Positions 50,811 through 62,000 of a stretch of 64,000 nt of DNA are shown in pieces (within the stretch, counting starts at the first letter, position 1; each line of letters starts with the position of its first letter). The notes beneath the pieces were generated by a model that was not told where the DNA came from, ran no database searches, and was given only the letters and a program-made list of their open reading frames with translations. This DNA comes from Acidobacteriaceae bacterium (lineage in GTDB: Bacteria; Acidobacteriota; Terriglobia; Terriglobales; Acidobacteriaceae): the NCBI GenBank assembly GCA_030038435.1, contig JASHOY010000323.1, positions 1 to 64,000 of the forward strand, given 5' to 3'. Both the position numbers and the translations under genes were made by a program.

Positions 50811-51394
50811 GGACCCGGCTGCGCAGCTTCTGTGTTTGGCCATTTTTGGCCATCACGACGATTTCAATTGCCACAGTGCTGCCGGTTCCCGCCCTCGCCC
50901 AAAGCGATTGCGCGGTTCCGCATGGGGTAGCCGTGCCACAGGTGCGCGGGCAGGTCTTCGATGCGTTCGGGATCGCCGTGCCCTTTGCGACGGTGATGGT
51001 ACTGGGCATACACGGCGCGGTGCAGACCACCGCCGATAACGCCGGCCATTTCTCATTCGATGTTCCCTCCGGCCATTACGTGCTGAAGGCCGACGCGGAG
51101 GGATTCACTTACTCCAGCGCCGAATTGAGCGTGGGACGAAATTGGCGCACGGTTTTGCTGCAACCAAGATTGAAAGTGATGCTTGGCTTCAATGGCTCCT
51201 ATTGTCCGTGGGTGACCACCAGCAGAAGTAAATTTCAAGGCATCGCGCAAGCCAATCTGACGCACCTCAAGGAAACTGCCCGGATCAAAGAAGCTGATCA
51301 AAGCAAGAATCCTTCCCGATCCAAGAAAACTCCCAAGATGAAGGGAACCTCCCAAACCAAGGAATCTTCCGAGACCAATGCCACGCAGAAATGA
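50807..51394 (+). CDS. Carboxypeptidase-regulatory-like small secreted protein with Lys/Ser/Thr-rich tail
   Basis: Signal peptide, [55 protein letters not shown], basic tail; 3' end overlaps the carB start by 17 nt. Confidence 0.8.
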   Translation: MRTRLRSFCVWPFLAITTISIATVLPVPALAQSDCAVPHGVAVPQVRGQVFDAFGIAVPFATVMVLGIHGAVQTTADNAGHFSFDVPSGHYVLKADAEGFTYSSAELSVGRNWRTVLLQPRLKVMLGFNGSYCPWVTTSRSKFQGIAQANLTHLKETARIKEADQSKNPSRSKKTPKMKGTSQTKESSETNATQK

Positions 51395-54300
51395 CATTCA
51401 GAAAATCCTGGTGATCGGCTCCGGCCCGATCGTGATCGGCCAATCCGCCGAGTTTGATTACTCCGGCACACAGGCATGCAAGGCCCTTAAGCAGGAGGGC
51501 TTCGAAGTGGTGCTGGTCAACTCCAACCCGGCCACCATTATGACCGACCCGGAACTCGCCGACCGCACTTATATCGAGCCCCTCACGCGCGAGTACGTCG
51601 AGGAGATCATCCGCATTGAGGCCGAGATGCTCGGTGCTCATTCGGGAAAGTTTGCGCTGCTGCCCACGGTCGGCGGACAGACCGCGCTGAATCTTGCCGT
51701 CGATCTCTCCGATGCCGGCATTCTCGAGCGCTACAACGTGGAGCTGATCGGCGCCAAGCTCGAAGCCATCAAGAAGGCTGAAGACCGTTTGCTCTTCAAA
51801 GACGCGATGATCCGCATCGGACTCGAAGTGGCGCGCTCGGCGCTGGTGAACAATCTGCGCGACGGCCTCGAGTTTGCGGCCAAGAACGGATTTCCGGTGC
51901 TGATCCGCCCCAGCTTCACGCTGGGCGGCACGGGCGGAGGCATCGCCTACAACCGCGAAGAGCTGATGGAAATCCTCTCCCGCGGGCTCGATCTCTCGCC
52001 GGTACACGAGTGCCTGATTGAAGAAAGCGTTCTGGGCTGGAAAGAATTCGAGCTGGAGGTGATGCGCGATCTCGCCGACAACGTCATCATCATTTGCTCC
52101 ATTGAGAATTTCGATCCCATGGGTGTGCACACGGGCGACTCCATCACCGTGGCGCCGGCGCAGACGCTCACCGATCGCGAATACCAGAAGATGCGCGATG
52201 CGGCCATTGCCGTGATGCGCGAGATTGGCGTGGAGACGGGCGGATCGAATGTGCAGTTCGCCATCAATCCGCAGAACGGGCGCATGATCGTGATCGAGAT
52301 GAATCCGCGCGTCTCGCGCTCGTCGGCGCTGGCCTCGAAGGCTACGGGATTTCCGATTGCAAAAATTGCCGCCAAGCTCGCCGTCGGTTACACGCTCGAC
52401 GAAATTCCTAACGACATCACGCGCAAAACGCCGGCCTGCTTTGAGCCGACCATCGATTACGTGGTAGTGAAGATTCCCAAGTGGCAGTTCGAAAAGTTTC
52501 CCGGCGCCGATGACACGCTCGGACCGCAGATGAAATCCGTAGGCGAAGTGATGGCCATCGGCCGCACCTTCAAGGAAGCGTTGATGAAGGCCTGGCGCGC
52601 CCTTGAGACCGGTAAGAAAACCGGCGCCGAGGTGCTGGAGCCGCGCCGCGTGACGCAGATGCTGGTGACGCCGCGGCCCGAGCGGCTGGGCTACATCCGC
52701 TTTGCTTTCGAGCGCGGCATGAGCGTGCGCGAAGTGGCGCGTCTGACGCGCATGGATCCGTGGTTCCTCTACCAGTTGCGCGAAGTGACCCAGGCGCAGA
52801 TGACCATCGCCCAGACTCGTCCGGAAGCGATCGGTGCGGAAGAGATGCGCAAGTTAAAGCGGCTTGGCCTCAGCGATGAGCGCATCGCCACGGAGTGGAA
52901 GCTCGAAGGACATGAAGGCATCCGCCGGGTGAGGAAACTACGCGAAGGGCAGGGAATCAGGCCGGTTTTCAAGCTCGTGGATACCTGCGCGGCGGAGTTC
53001 GAGTCGATGACACCTTATCTCTACTCGACCTACGACGAGGAAGACGAAGCGCCGCCGACAAAGACGCCGAAAATCATCATTCTCGGCTCGGGACCGAACC
53101 GCATCGGGCAGGGAATCGAGTTCGATTACTGTTGCTGCCACGCGGCCTTTGCGCTTAAAGATGACGGCTACGAAACCATCATGGTCAACTGCAATCCCGA
53201 AACCGTCTCGACCGACTATGACACCAGTGACCGCCTTTATTTCGAGCCGCTGACGCTGGAAGACGTGCTGGCCGTCTACAACCACGAGGCCGCGTCGGGC
53301 GCAAAGATCGGGATGATTGTGCAGTTCGGCGGGCAGACGCCCTTGAATCTTGCGCAGCGGCTGCGCGCCGCCGGTGTGCCGATCATCGGCACTTCGCCGG
53401 AGTCCATCGATCTGGCCGAAGACCGTAAGCAGTTCGGCAAGCTGCTCGAAGATCTTGAGATTCCGCAGCCGAGCGGCGGCACGGCCACCAGCGTGGAGGA
53501 TGCGCTTGCCGTAGCTGCGCGCGTCGGTTACCCGGTGCTGGTGCGGCCCAGCTACGTGCTCGGCGGGCGCGCCATGGTTATCGCTTACGACGCGGATGCG
53601 GTCACGCGCTATATGCGCGAGGCCGTCGAGTACTCGCAGGAACGGCCCGTGCTCATCGACCACTTCCTTGAAAACGCCGTGGAAGTGGATATCGACGCCC
53701 TCTGCGACTCCGAGGATGTGCTGATCGCCGGCATCATGCAGCACATTGAAGAGGCCGGCATCCACTCCGGCGACTCGTCGTGCGTATTGCCCGCGGTGGG
53801 CATTCGCGCCGAGACGCTGGAAACGCTGCGTAGCTACACTCGCAAGCTCGCGCTGGCGCTAAAAGTGGTCGGGCTGGTGAATCTGCAGTTTGCCATTCAG
53901 CGCGATGCAAACGGCCAGGACGGCGTCTACGTAATCGAAGTGAATCCGCGGGCATCGCGCACCGTGCCCTATGTTTCGAAGGCCACCGGCGTGCCGCTGG
54001 CGAAAATGGCTGCACGTCTGATGACCGGGCGCAAGCTGCGCGAGTTGTTGCCTGACGAGCTTGCCGGCGGCGACGATCTCAGCACCGGCTCGCATTACTA
54101 CGTCAAATCGCCGGTCTTTCCGTGGTCGAAGTTTGCCGGCGTGGACACGGTTCTGGGGCCGGAGATGAAATCCACCGGCGAGGTGATGGGCGTGGCCGCG
54201 AGCTTTGGAGAAGCCTTTGCCAAGGCGCAGCTTTCGGCCGGCCAGTTGCTGCCCACTGAGGGTACGGTGTTCTTCAGCGTCAATGACCCGGACAAGCCGG

Positions 54301-54692
54301 CGGCTGTGGAACTGGCGCGGCGCTACGTGAATCTCGGCTTCAAGATTGTGGCTACCGAAGGCACAGCGAATGTGTTTGAAGGCGCGGGGCTCACCGTTGA
54401 GCGTGTCTTCAAGGTGAAGGAAGGCCGCCCGAATATTGTCGATCTGATTAAGGGCGAGCGCATCCAGCTCATCGTCAACACGCCGCGCGGCCAGGACACG
54501 TTCTTCGACGAGAAGGCCATTCGCCGCGCTGCGGTGCTGGCGCGGGTGCCGACCATCACGACGATAGCCGCAGCGCAGGCCGCCGCGGAAGGGATTGCGG
54601 CGCGGCAACGGCATCAGACCACGGTGTACGCGCTGCAGGCGCTGCACGCGGCCAAAGGCGCTGAGGTGAAAGCCGCGGTTGGCGGCGACTAG
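51378..54692 (+). CDS. carB: Carbamoyl-phosphate synthase large subunit
   Basis: [41 protein letters not shown]; second half [62 protein letters not shown]. Confidence 0.97.
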   Translation: MPRRNDIQKILVIGSGPIVIGQSAEFDYSGTQACKALKQEGFEVVLVNSNPATIMTDPELADRTYIEPLTREYVEEIIRIEAEMLGAHSGKFALLPTVGGQTALNLAVDLSDAGILERYNVELIGAKLEAIKKAEDRLLFKDAMIRIGLEVARSALVNNLRDGLEFAAKNGFPVLIRPSFTLGGTGGGIAYNREELMEILSRGLDLSPVHECLIEESVLGWKEFELEVMRDLADNVIIICSIENFDPMGVHTGDSITVAPAQTLTDREYQKMRDAAIAVMREIGVETGGSNVQFAINPQNGRMIVIEMNPRVSRSSALASKATGFPIAKIAAKLAVGYTLDEIPNDITRKTPACFEPTIDYVVVKIPKWQFEKFPGADDTLGPQMKSVGEVMAIGRTFKEALMKAWRALETGKKTGAEVLEPRRVTQMLVTPRPERLGYIRFAFERGMSVREVARLTRMDPWFLYQLREVTQAQMTIAQTRPEAIGAEEMRKLKRLGLSDERIATEWKLEGHEGIRRVRKLREGQGIRPVFKLVDTCAAEFESMTPYLYSTYDEEDEAPPTKTPKIIILGSGPNRIGQGIEFDYCCCHAAFALKDDGYETIMVNCNPETVSTDYDTSDRLYFEPLTLEDVLAVYNHEAASGAKIGMIVQFGGQTPLNLAQRLRAAGVPIIGTSPESIDLAEDRKQFGKLLEDLEIPQPSGGTATSVEDALAVAARVGYPVLVRPSYVLGGRAMVIAYDADAVTRYMREAVEYSQERPVLIDHFLENAVEVDIDALCDSEDVLIAGIMQHIEEAGIHSGDSSCVLPAVGIRAETLETLRSYTRKLALALKVVGLVNLQFAIQRDANGQDGVYVIEVNPRASRTVPYVSKATGVPLAKMAARLMTGRKLRELLPDELAGGDDLSTGSHYYVKSPVFPWSKFAGVDTVLGPEMKSTGEVMGVAASFGEAFAKAQLSAGQLLPTEGTVFFSVNDPDKPAAVELARRYVNLGFKIVATEGTANVFEGAGLTVERVFKVKEGRPNIVDLIKGERIQLIVNTPRGQDTFFDEKAIRRAAVLARVPTITTIAAAQAAAEGIAARQRHQTTVYALQALHAAKGAEVKAAVGGD

Positions 54693-54794
54693 CTTTGCAC
54701 ACGTGAATGCCGGGTTTCGATTCTCGGGCCCGGCACGAATAATATCCGGATAGGGAACTCCTCGCCCTGAATCGCCGCACATTACAATAAATCC

Positions 54795-55853
54795 ATGCTT
54801 CTCGAAGGCATTTTTGCTGCCGTTACTACGCCGTTTTATCCTGATGAGCGCGTCTACTTCCGCAAGCTCGAAGCCAACATGGAGCGCTACTCGCGCAGCC
54901 TGCTCGCGGGCATGGTGGTGCTCGGGTCCACGGGCGAGGCGGTCGCGCTCAGTGACGCCGAATCGCGCGAAGTGCTGCGCGCGGCCGCCGAAGCTACGGC
55001 GGCGGAAAAAGTGCTCATCGCCGGGGTGGGCCGCGAAAGCGTGAAGGGAACTCTGGAGCTGGCCGAAGTTGCAGCGGAGTTCCACTATGATGCAGTTCTC
55101 GTCAAGCCGCCCAGCTACTACCGGGCGCGCATGGCCGACCCTGCGGCCGTGCTTCATTATTTTCGCAGCGTCGCCGACCGCGCGCCGCTTCCGGTCATTC
55201 TCTATAACATCCCGCAAAACGTGCCGTACGAAATGCCGATCGATATCATCGCCGAGCTGGCCCAGCACCCCAACGTCATCGGCGTCAAGGATTCGCAGGG
55301 CGTGGTGGAGCGCATTTCCGTGACGGTCGAGGCTACTCGCAAAGCCGCGCGCCGCACCGTCACGGTGACGCCTGTTTTCGAGGCGGTCACCGCGCGCATG
55401 CTCATGCAAAAGCCGGAGGGCGAGCGAAGCTTTGTGGCGGCGGACGATCTTGCCGGCGGAGCAGCAGTGGCCACTGCGCCGCGCGCACCGGCGCTCAAGA
55501 CACGCAGCAAGGAAGTTGGCTTTCAGACGCTGATGGGCTCCGGAACCGGCGTATTTGCAGCGCTCGAAGTGGGCGCTTGTGGCGCCGTACTCGCCTTTGC
55601 GGCCTGCGCGCCCCAGGCCTGCACGGAAATCTACATTGCCTGGAAGGATCACGACTTGAAGCTCGCGGAAGAAAAGCAGCAGCACATCACCGATGCGGTA
55701 AAGCGCATTTGCGGCGGCATGGGCATCGCGGGACTCAAGTACGCATGCGACTTCAACGGCTATTACGGTGGACGCGCGCGGGCGCCGCTTTTGCCCATCA
55801 CCTTCGATCAGAAGGGCGAAATCGAGAGGCTGCTTGCGGAGATCCGCAACTGA
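54795..55853 (+). CDS. Dihydrodipicolinate synthase/NAL family protein
   Basis: GIFAAVTTPFYPDERV, LGSTGEAVALSDAE, PVILYNIPQNVPYEM (Tyr), NVIGVKDSQGVVER (Schiff-base Lys). Confidence 0.88.
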   Translation: MLLEGIFAAVTTPFYPDERVYFRKLEANMERYSRSLLAGMVVLGSTGEAVALSDAESREVLRAAAEATAAEKVLIAGVGRESVKGTLELAEVAAEFHYDAVLVKPPSYYRARMADPAAVLHYFRSVADRAPLPVILYNIPQNVPYEMPIDIIAELAQHPNVIGVKDSQGVVERISVTVEATRKAARRTVTVTPVFEAVTARMLMQKPEGERSFVAADDLAGGAAVATAPRAPALKTRSKEVGFQTLMGSGTGVFAALEVGACGAVLAFAACAPQACTEIYIAWKDHDLKLAEEKQQHITDAVKRICGGMGIAGLKYACDFNGYYGGRARAPLLPITFDQKGEIERLLAEIRN

Positions 55854-55887
55854 TCGAAAGCCAAGTTTTGCTGGAATCATCTCAATT

Positions 55888-55914
55888 GCGCCGCCCAGGA
55901 GCGGCGCTTTTGTT
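55888..55914 (+). terminator. Intrinsic terminator downstream of the DHDPS-family gene
   Basis: GCGCCGC-ccagga-GCGGCGC-ttttgtt; perfect 7-bp stem plus T run. Confidence 0.82.
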
Positions 55915-56038
55915 TTGCGCGGATGTTCCGGATTCTGCCTGGCGCTGCGATGTCACAGCTACGCGAGATTGCCGCCGTGTGGTCGCAGCATATACCCGCC
56001 CGCGCGAATGCAAAGGTGCCGATCAATTCGATTCCGCA

Positions 56039-59000
56039 CTACTGAGGCAAGAGGGATTGCTGCGCCGAGTTGAAATAGGAGAAGACATTCTTTGCGAAGA
56101 CGAGGTTGATCTCCGCGTTGTTGACGAACGGGGCGCTGGGATATTGCGCGGTGAGGAAAGACACGAGGATGTCGGGGTCGCCGATGGGGAAGGTGTCGAG
56201 CAGGCTCACAGCTTTGTAAATGAGGACGTCAGAGAAGACTTCGGCGTTGGTGTTGAGGTTGGGCCATTGCAGGATGCCCTGGACGAGGACGTATCCCTGC
56301 ACCTGGTTAGCGCCGCTGCCGGAGTGCTGCGCCGTGGCGACGTTGAAGCCAACGAAGCCGGGAGAAGATGAGAAGGGTACGACGCCGGAGATGGAAGATT
56401 CGGCGGTCATGTTGGCGCTGATGCCAGAAACGAGATAGTAGCGCCACTCGTCGCCGGGATGGCCGAAGAGATCGTAGTCGCCGAGCAGGCTGAAGGCGGA
56501 CTGGTCGTAGGTGGACGGTGGCTGGATGTAGTACATGACCGTGCCGTCGGTGGTGGCGATGTAGTCAGCCTGGAGCGAGTGGAATATCTTGCCGTCGTAA
56601 TACTGAATGGGATTGCCGTTGACGTCCTGATAGACGGTAATGCCGAAGTTGACGGGGACATTTACGGTAAGGCCGTTGGGGTCAGTGTAAATGGTGTAGA
56701 GAACACCGCCGCTGACGGGGTCCATGACGTCGGCAACCTTGGTTGCTCCCGGCAGAACTGACTCGGACATGCGCACGGTGTTAAGTCCGAGGACGGAAGT
56801 AAGGAGTTGCGAGAGTAATCCGGTGTTGAGGGTGTCGCCCCAATTGGCGACGGTGGTGAAAGTCTTGAAGAGGTCGAAGGGAATGACGTTGTTGGGCAGA
56901 ATGGGCGTGCCGATATTGGGACCGCTCGGGGCATTGGTGCCGGCGCTGAGGCCGGAGATTGTTGGCGCGGCCAGGACGACGTTGGCCGCGATGTCGTTGG
57001 CGGGATTGTGCAAGGGGTTGGGGTTAGTGGGCTTTTGGAAGAGGAAATCGGATGCAGGATTGAGGACGGGGACGGCCATCACCGGCGTGATCTGCGGCGT
57101 AACCGCGGCTTCAGTAGAAATGGGCGGCAGGACGCGCTGCGAGTATGTAACCCGGTAGAGCAGCCGCCACGGCAACGAAGAATTGGCCTGCGCAGAACGC
57201 ATGGCCGCTGCGTCGGGGTCGGGACTGTTGGCGAGCCAGATAGGATCGATGACGGTGTTCCAGAAGTCGTCGGAGTTGTTCTGCGAGGGCTGCAGGAAGA
57301 ATGCGTAGGTGCGGAAGAGGTTGGTCTTGCCGGGGCGGTCGTAGGGTTCGAGGTTGCCGGTGAGTCCGTCGGCATTGCCCGAGGTGTATGCGGGCTGCGG
57401 CTGGGTATAAGTCTGATTAGTGTCGATGTTGTTGGAAAGAGGCAGGCCGGCGCCGGAGGTAACGGATGGAACGATCTGATAGACGAGGCCGTCGGAGCCG
57501 ATGACCAGATTGAGGCCGCTCTGGTTGTTGGGGTTGAACATAGAGTTGAAATTCATGACGAAGTGGGCATCGTTGTTAGAGGTGTAGCGCATCTGGGTAT
57601 CGCTCTCGATGCCATCGAAGGATGCGGCGATGTCGAACGACTGCGTGCCGGTGGTATTGTAGCTGTATTTGAATGTGCCCTTGACCGTGGTGGTCCAGGC
57701 GATTTTGGCGTCGATCACTGTGAGCGCCATGCTGCCGAACTTAAGGTTGAAGTTGAGCTTGGCATCAGCGGAGTTAGCGTTGGTGGTGGTGTAGACGTTG
57801 TCGAAACTGGTGGTGTAAGTGTGCTTGACTTCCTGCGTTCCGCCGCGTGAAGACCAGACATACTCGTTGTAGAAGTCCAGGCCCGGGGTGAGGCTGGAAT
57901 CGGAGGGGCTGTCCTGGGTGTTGTAGGCGGTCTGGTAGAGGGCCAGCGCATTGTAGGCCTGCTGGTCGATTTGCTTTTTGATCTGATAGGCCTCGACGAC
58001 ACGCATGTAACTGGCATCGTGGCCCACTTCGCCGGGTGAGAAGTTGCCGTCGTAAACGGGCGTCATCTGGCCGGTAGAGGTCGTATAGGTCTGCGCGCCG
58101 GTGGGCAGGGTTGCAGGGTTGTAGGCGTAGTGAATGACTCCGTCGAGCACGCCGGGGCGGAGATATTTGCTGTTGATGCGGAAAGTGACGATGTTGAGGT
58201 CGCGCGGGATCTGCGGATCGGGAACACGAACAAAGCCGTAGACGGTGTTGGTCTGCAGCAGTGTCTGTTGGTAGACGTCGAGTGTCTCCGAGGTGACGAA
58301 CGCGGTGCCGTAAGGCGATGGGTTATACATGCGCTGGCCATATTTTTCTTCGGTGGGCGCGGTCTTGGGCAGCGAGGCAGGCGGATTCGAAGTGGTGAAG
58401 CCGCCGAGGTTGGGATTGGGCAAAATGGCAGTTTTGGAACTGGGATTGCCGGCAGTATTGCTGGGCGTCGTGAGGGTATTAAGCGTGCTCATGAACTGGT
58501 CGTTGGTATACGGTGCGAGCGTGCCCTGCAGCTTGACTGTGTACTTGTTGGTCTCGTCGAGCTTGTTGCTTGCCGTGGACTGTTCGCCGGAGTCGTTACT
58601 GTTAATGGTGGAGCCCTCCGAACCGCCGGTAAAGTCGAGCGTTGTCATCGCCTGCTTGTCGGCCTTCACACCAATGCCGAACGGCGCCACGATGTAGCCC
58701 AGGTTGAACTGTATGCCGAAGGATTCACCGTAGTCCCAGCGGGTTTCGTTGGAGATGTCGCTGTTGCTGGAGTATTTGAAGGTGACGGAGGTAGGTGCGC
58801 TGAGGGTGACGGAGGTGGCGCCTGCGTAGGACGGTTTATTGGTGAGGTTGGCCATGGGCGCAGGCGGCGCGCCTTCGACATAGCCGATGATCTGGACGTC
58901 GCCCTGCTCCTGCGAGACCCAGCTCAATGCCAAATCGCCGACCTTCTTGCCCGCGTAGAGGGTAAGGACATTGTTTTTGACGAAGACGTAGGCCTCGTTG

Positions 59001-62000
59001 ATTTCGCCGGCGAGCGTTCCGGTGACGCTATTGAGCGTGACGGAATAGGTGGTCATATAGGGCACGGTGTCACAGGCAGTGAGGGCGATGCCGGGCGGGG
59101 TGTAGAGGTTGGGTGTGACCAGTGGACCGCATACGGCGATGCATGGGCAGCCGGAGAGATCGATCGACGAGTTGGAGAAGACAAGGCTGGACATTGTGCC
59201 GGTGTTATCGACAGGTGTGTTGTCAATGAATTGCTTCATGGGCAGAATCGGACTGTTGAGCGACGGAGCGACCTTGGAGCCGGGCAAATAGATGGCAAGG
59301 AACGGCTCGTTTCCGGTAAAAATGCGGCCAAACATGTCATCGATGACCTGGTAAGGTTGCCGCGTCATGGTCCAGACGCTGATCTCCTGGATCTTGTAGA
59401 GACCGGCATTGAAGTTGAGGAAGGAAGAGCCTGCGGTGTAACCGGACTGCATCGAAGGCGGGATGGGGACGATAACTCCATCGGCGAGCAAGAGGGGCAT
59501 GGAGTAGCCGTTGATGTAGAGCGAGGTGCCTTCCAGCTCATGGCCGGCGAGAGGTGCAAGGTAGGCGTTGGCGGCGTTAAGCGAGATGGCGACAGCGGAG
59601 GGATCGACGGAGTTATTGACGACGCCGTTGGGATCGTATGCGGCGGTCCAGTAGCCGAGTATGCCAGCGGCGTTGAGCTGCGCTTGCGTGGCGCTGGCGA
59701 TGTCCACGATACCGGCGTTAGTGGTGATGCCTTGGCGATTGATGGCGCCGCTGAATAGATAGACGTCGCGGATGTTGCCCACCCCGGAAGCTCCCCCGAG
59801 GGGAATGGCTTGGCCACTGTCATCGTAGGCGGAGCCGATGAGCAGATGTGCTGAGCCGGTGGAGTTGACGGTAAGCGCGGCGTTGTTAGAGCCGACGGAG
59901 CACGGAGTGACGACTGGGGTCCATGTGCCAAATGTGCCGTTGGTGTTGACGGTGCGGACAGAGATGGTGACGTTGTAACTCTGATTGCTGCTGGAGGGGT
60001 TGCTGAGGCCGTTGAGCAACGCGGTGAGCTTGGGGGTGGCGCTTGAGTCAGCCGGTGCGATGTTTGAGATCTTGATGGTGCCGCCCCCGGATGGGAAGCC
60101 AGATGAGGTGATGTTGTTGCCGGAGCTGGCTGCGGAGCTCAACTCGCCGGGATCGATTGGCGAAGCATAGGGGTCGGTGCCATCTGAACTGCCTGCGGGC
60201 GTGACTGTGTTTTTGACGATGATGAGCTGGTAGTACTGGTTGGCCTGGATGGCAGGACCCAAAAAAAGCGGACTTTCGTTCGATGAGCCGTCGAAGATCT
60301 GGAGAGTGACGTTTCCGTTGGAGATGCCGACGCGGTAGGACATGCTGAGCTCGGGCGAGGTGTTGTCGGAGCCGGTGCCTTTATAAAGCAGCCCTTGCGT
60401 AGTGTTGACGTCAGACGCGCTAAAGGTCATGGCGATGCTGAAATCGCGGTTGAAGTTATAGTTGGATGCCTGCTTGACCTCGAAGCCGGAACCCTGGCAG
60501 AGGATGGTGTAAGGCTGCTCATAGGTGAGCGCGAAATGGCGCCAGCCGGAACTCATTACCGGCGGAGTAGTAACAGCCTGCATCGTCGTTCCGTTGATAC
60601 CGAGATAAATTTCGAAGTTGTTTTCGAAGTCTACGTCGATGTAGTGGACTAGCGGGCTGGAGGTGCTCGCCGTGTAGGTGCAGGGATGAAATGCCTCGAG
60701 GGGAATGACCGGGAGCGAATGCCAGAACTCGACGCTGAAATCGCCCTGCGCACCGATGAGGTTGTCGAGCTGGCTGTCAGTAGAGACGACGGGCGCCTTG
60801 AATGCGGCGGCATAGCTTTCGCTGGGGACAGCAGTTTCGACAATGGACGTGGTGAAGGCGTTGTAACCACCGGTCTCAAAAGTAAGAGGATCGGAAACGA
60901 CAAAAGTAAAAGGTGCGGCCTGCATGAAGCTGGGTAGCAGGCTGGGCACGTCAACCTTGATCATGTTGGCGTTGGTACCAGGGTTGTAGAGAATGTCGTA
61001 GAGCGTGGTGATGTTGCTGTTGGGATCGGTATTGAGGAACTGGAAGACGCCGGCGGTGGATTGGGTGACGGTGGTAGGCTGGGTGGCCAGTCCGTAAACC
61101 AAACCGAATTGCGCTTCCACATTCGAAATGGATGTGGCCGCCCACATGCTGCCGGGATTGATGCCGCTGGCAGGGGTTGCGCCGGCGGTGGTGCCGTCGG
61201 TGACCATGTAAGTGTTGCCATTGAAATTGAAGACGGCTAGCTGCTGCTGGTTGGGCGTAGGGCTGGCGGCGTAGACGGTGTAAGTTTTCTGCACAGCAAC
61301 ATAAGTGGCGCCACTTTCCACCATGGTGTAGAGGACGTTTTTGTACTGAAAGAAATCGGCGCCGCCAGATTCCGGCGTTCCCTTGTAAAGATTGATAGTG
61401 AGCGCGCCGGCGGTGATTGTGCCGATCGGCACAGTGGTTCCTGGGTAATTGCCGGCGCTGGGCGCCTTCTTGACGATGGTGAAGACGAGGCTGGAGTCGA
61501 GCTTAAAGGTCTGGGCCGGCTGCGCAATCATGTAGTTCTTAGTGCCGGTTACCGTGAGCAGGGTATGAGTGGGATCTTCGGTGTACTTATAAATCAATCC
61601 GCCGAGGGTGAAAGTGGTGTTAGGCAAAGTCTCGCCGGCAACCACGGTGACGTCCGTCGAGAGCGGCGATACATTGTTGTTGCCCACAATGGCATGCGGC
61701 ACCTGGTTGGTGTCGATGACATAGTTAAAGCCGTTGATGCTGAACATGGTAGGATTGGGCAGGAGCGGGAATGGTTGCTTGTTGTTATCGGTAATGATGA
61801 GGTTTACAGGATCGAGCGTGTAAGTGGCGCTGCCGATGAAGAAAGTTGGTGATAGATAGACGCTGAATTGCCCAACTACGGATCCGGCGTCGTAAATATC
61901 GAGATCGTCGAAGATGAACTTGGCCTTGGTGGAATCGAAGGGATTGGTGAGAGTGAAGCTCGAATTGCTGATGGCGATGGATGCCTGCCCCTGGCCGAGT

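Noticed and set aside
53859-55880. 673-aa minus-strand ORF
   Set aside because: Antisense to carB and the DHDPS-family gene; His/Arg-rich shadow translation without domain signal.
58130-59758. 542-aa plus-strand ORF inside the giant gene
   Set aside because: Antisense to the much longer minus-strand frame; Gly/Asp/Val-rich translation typical of GC-rich shadow ORFs.
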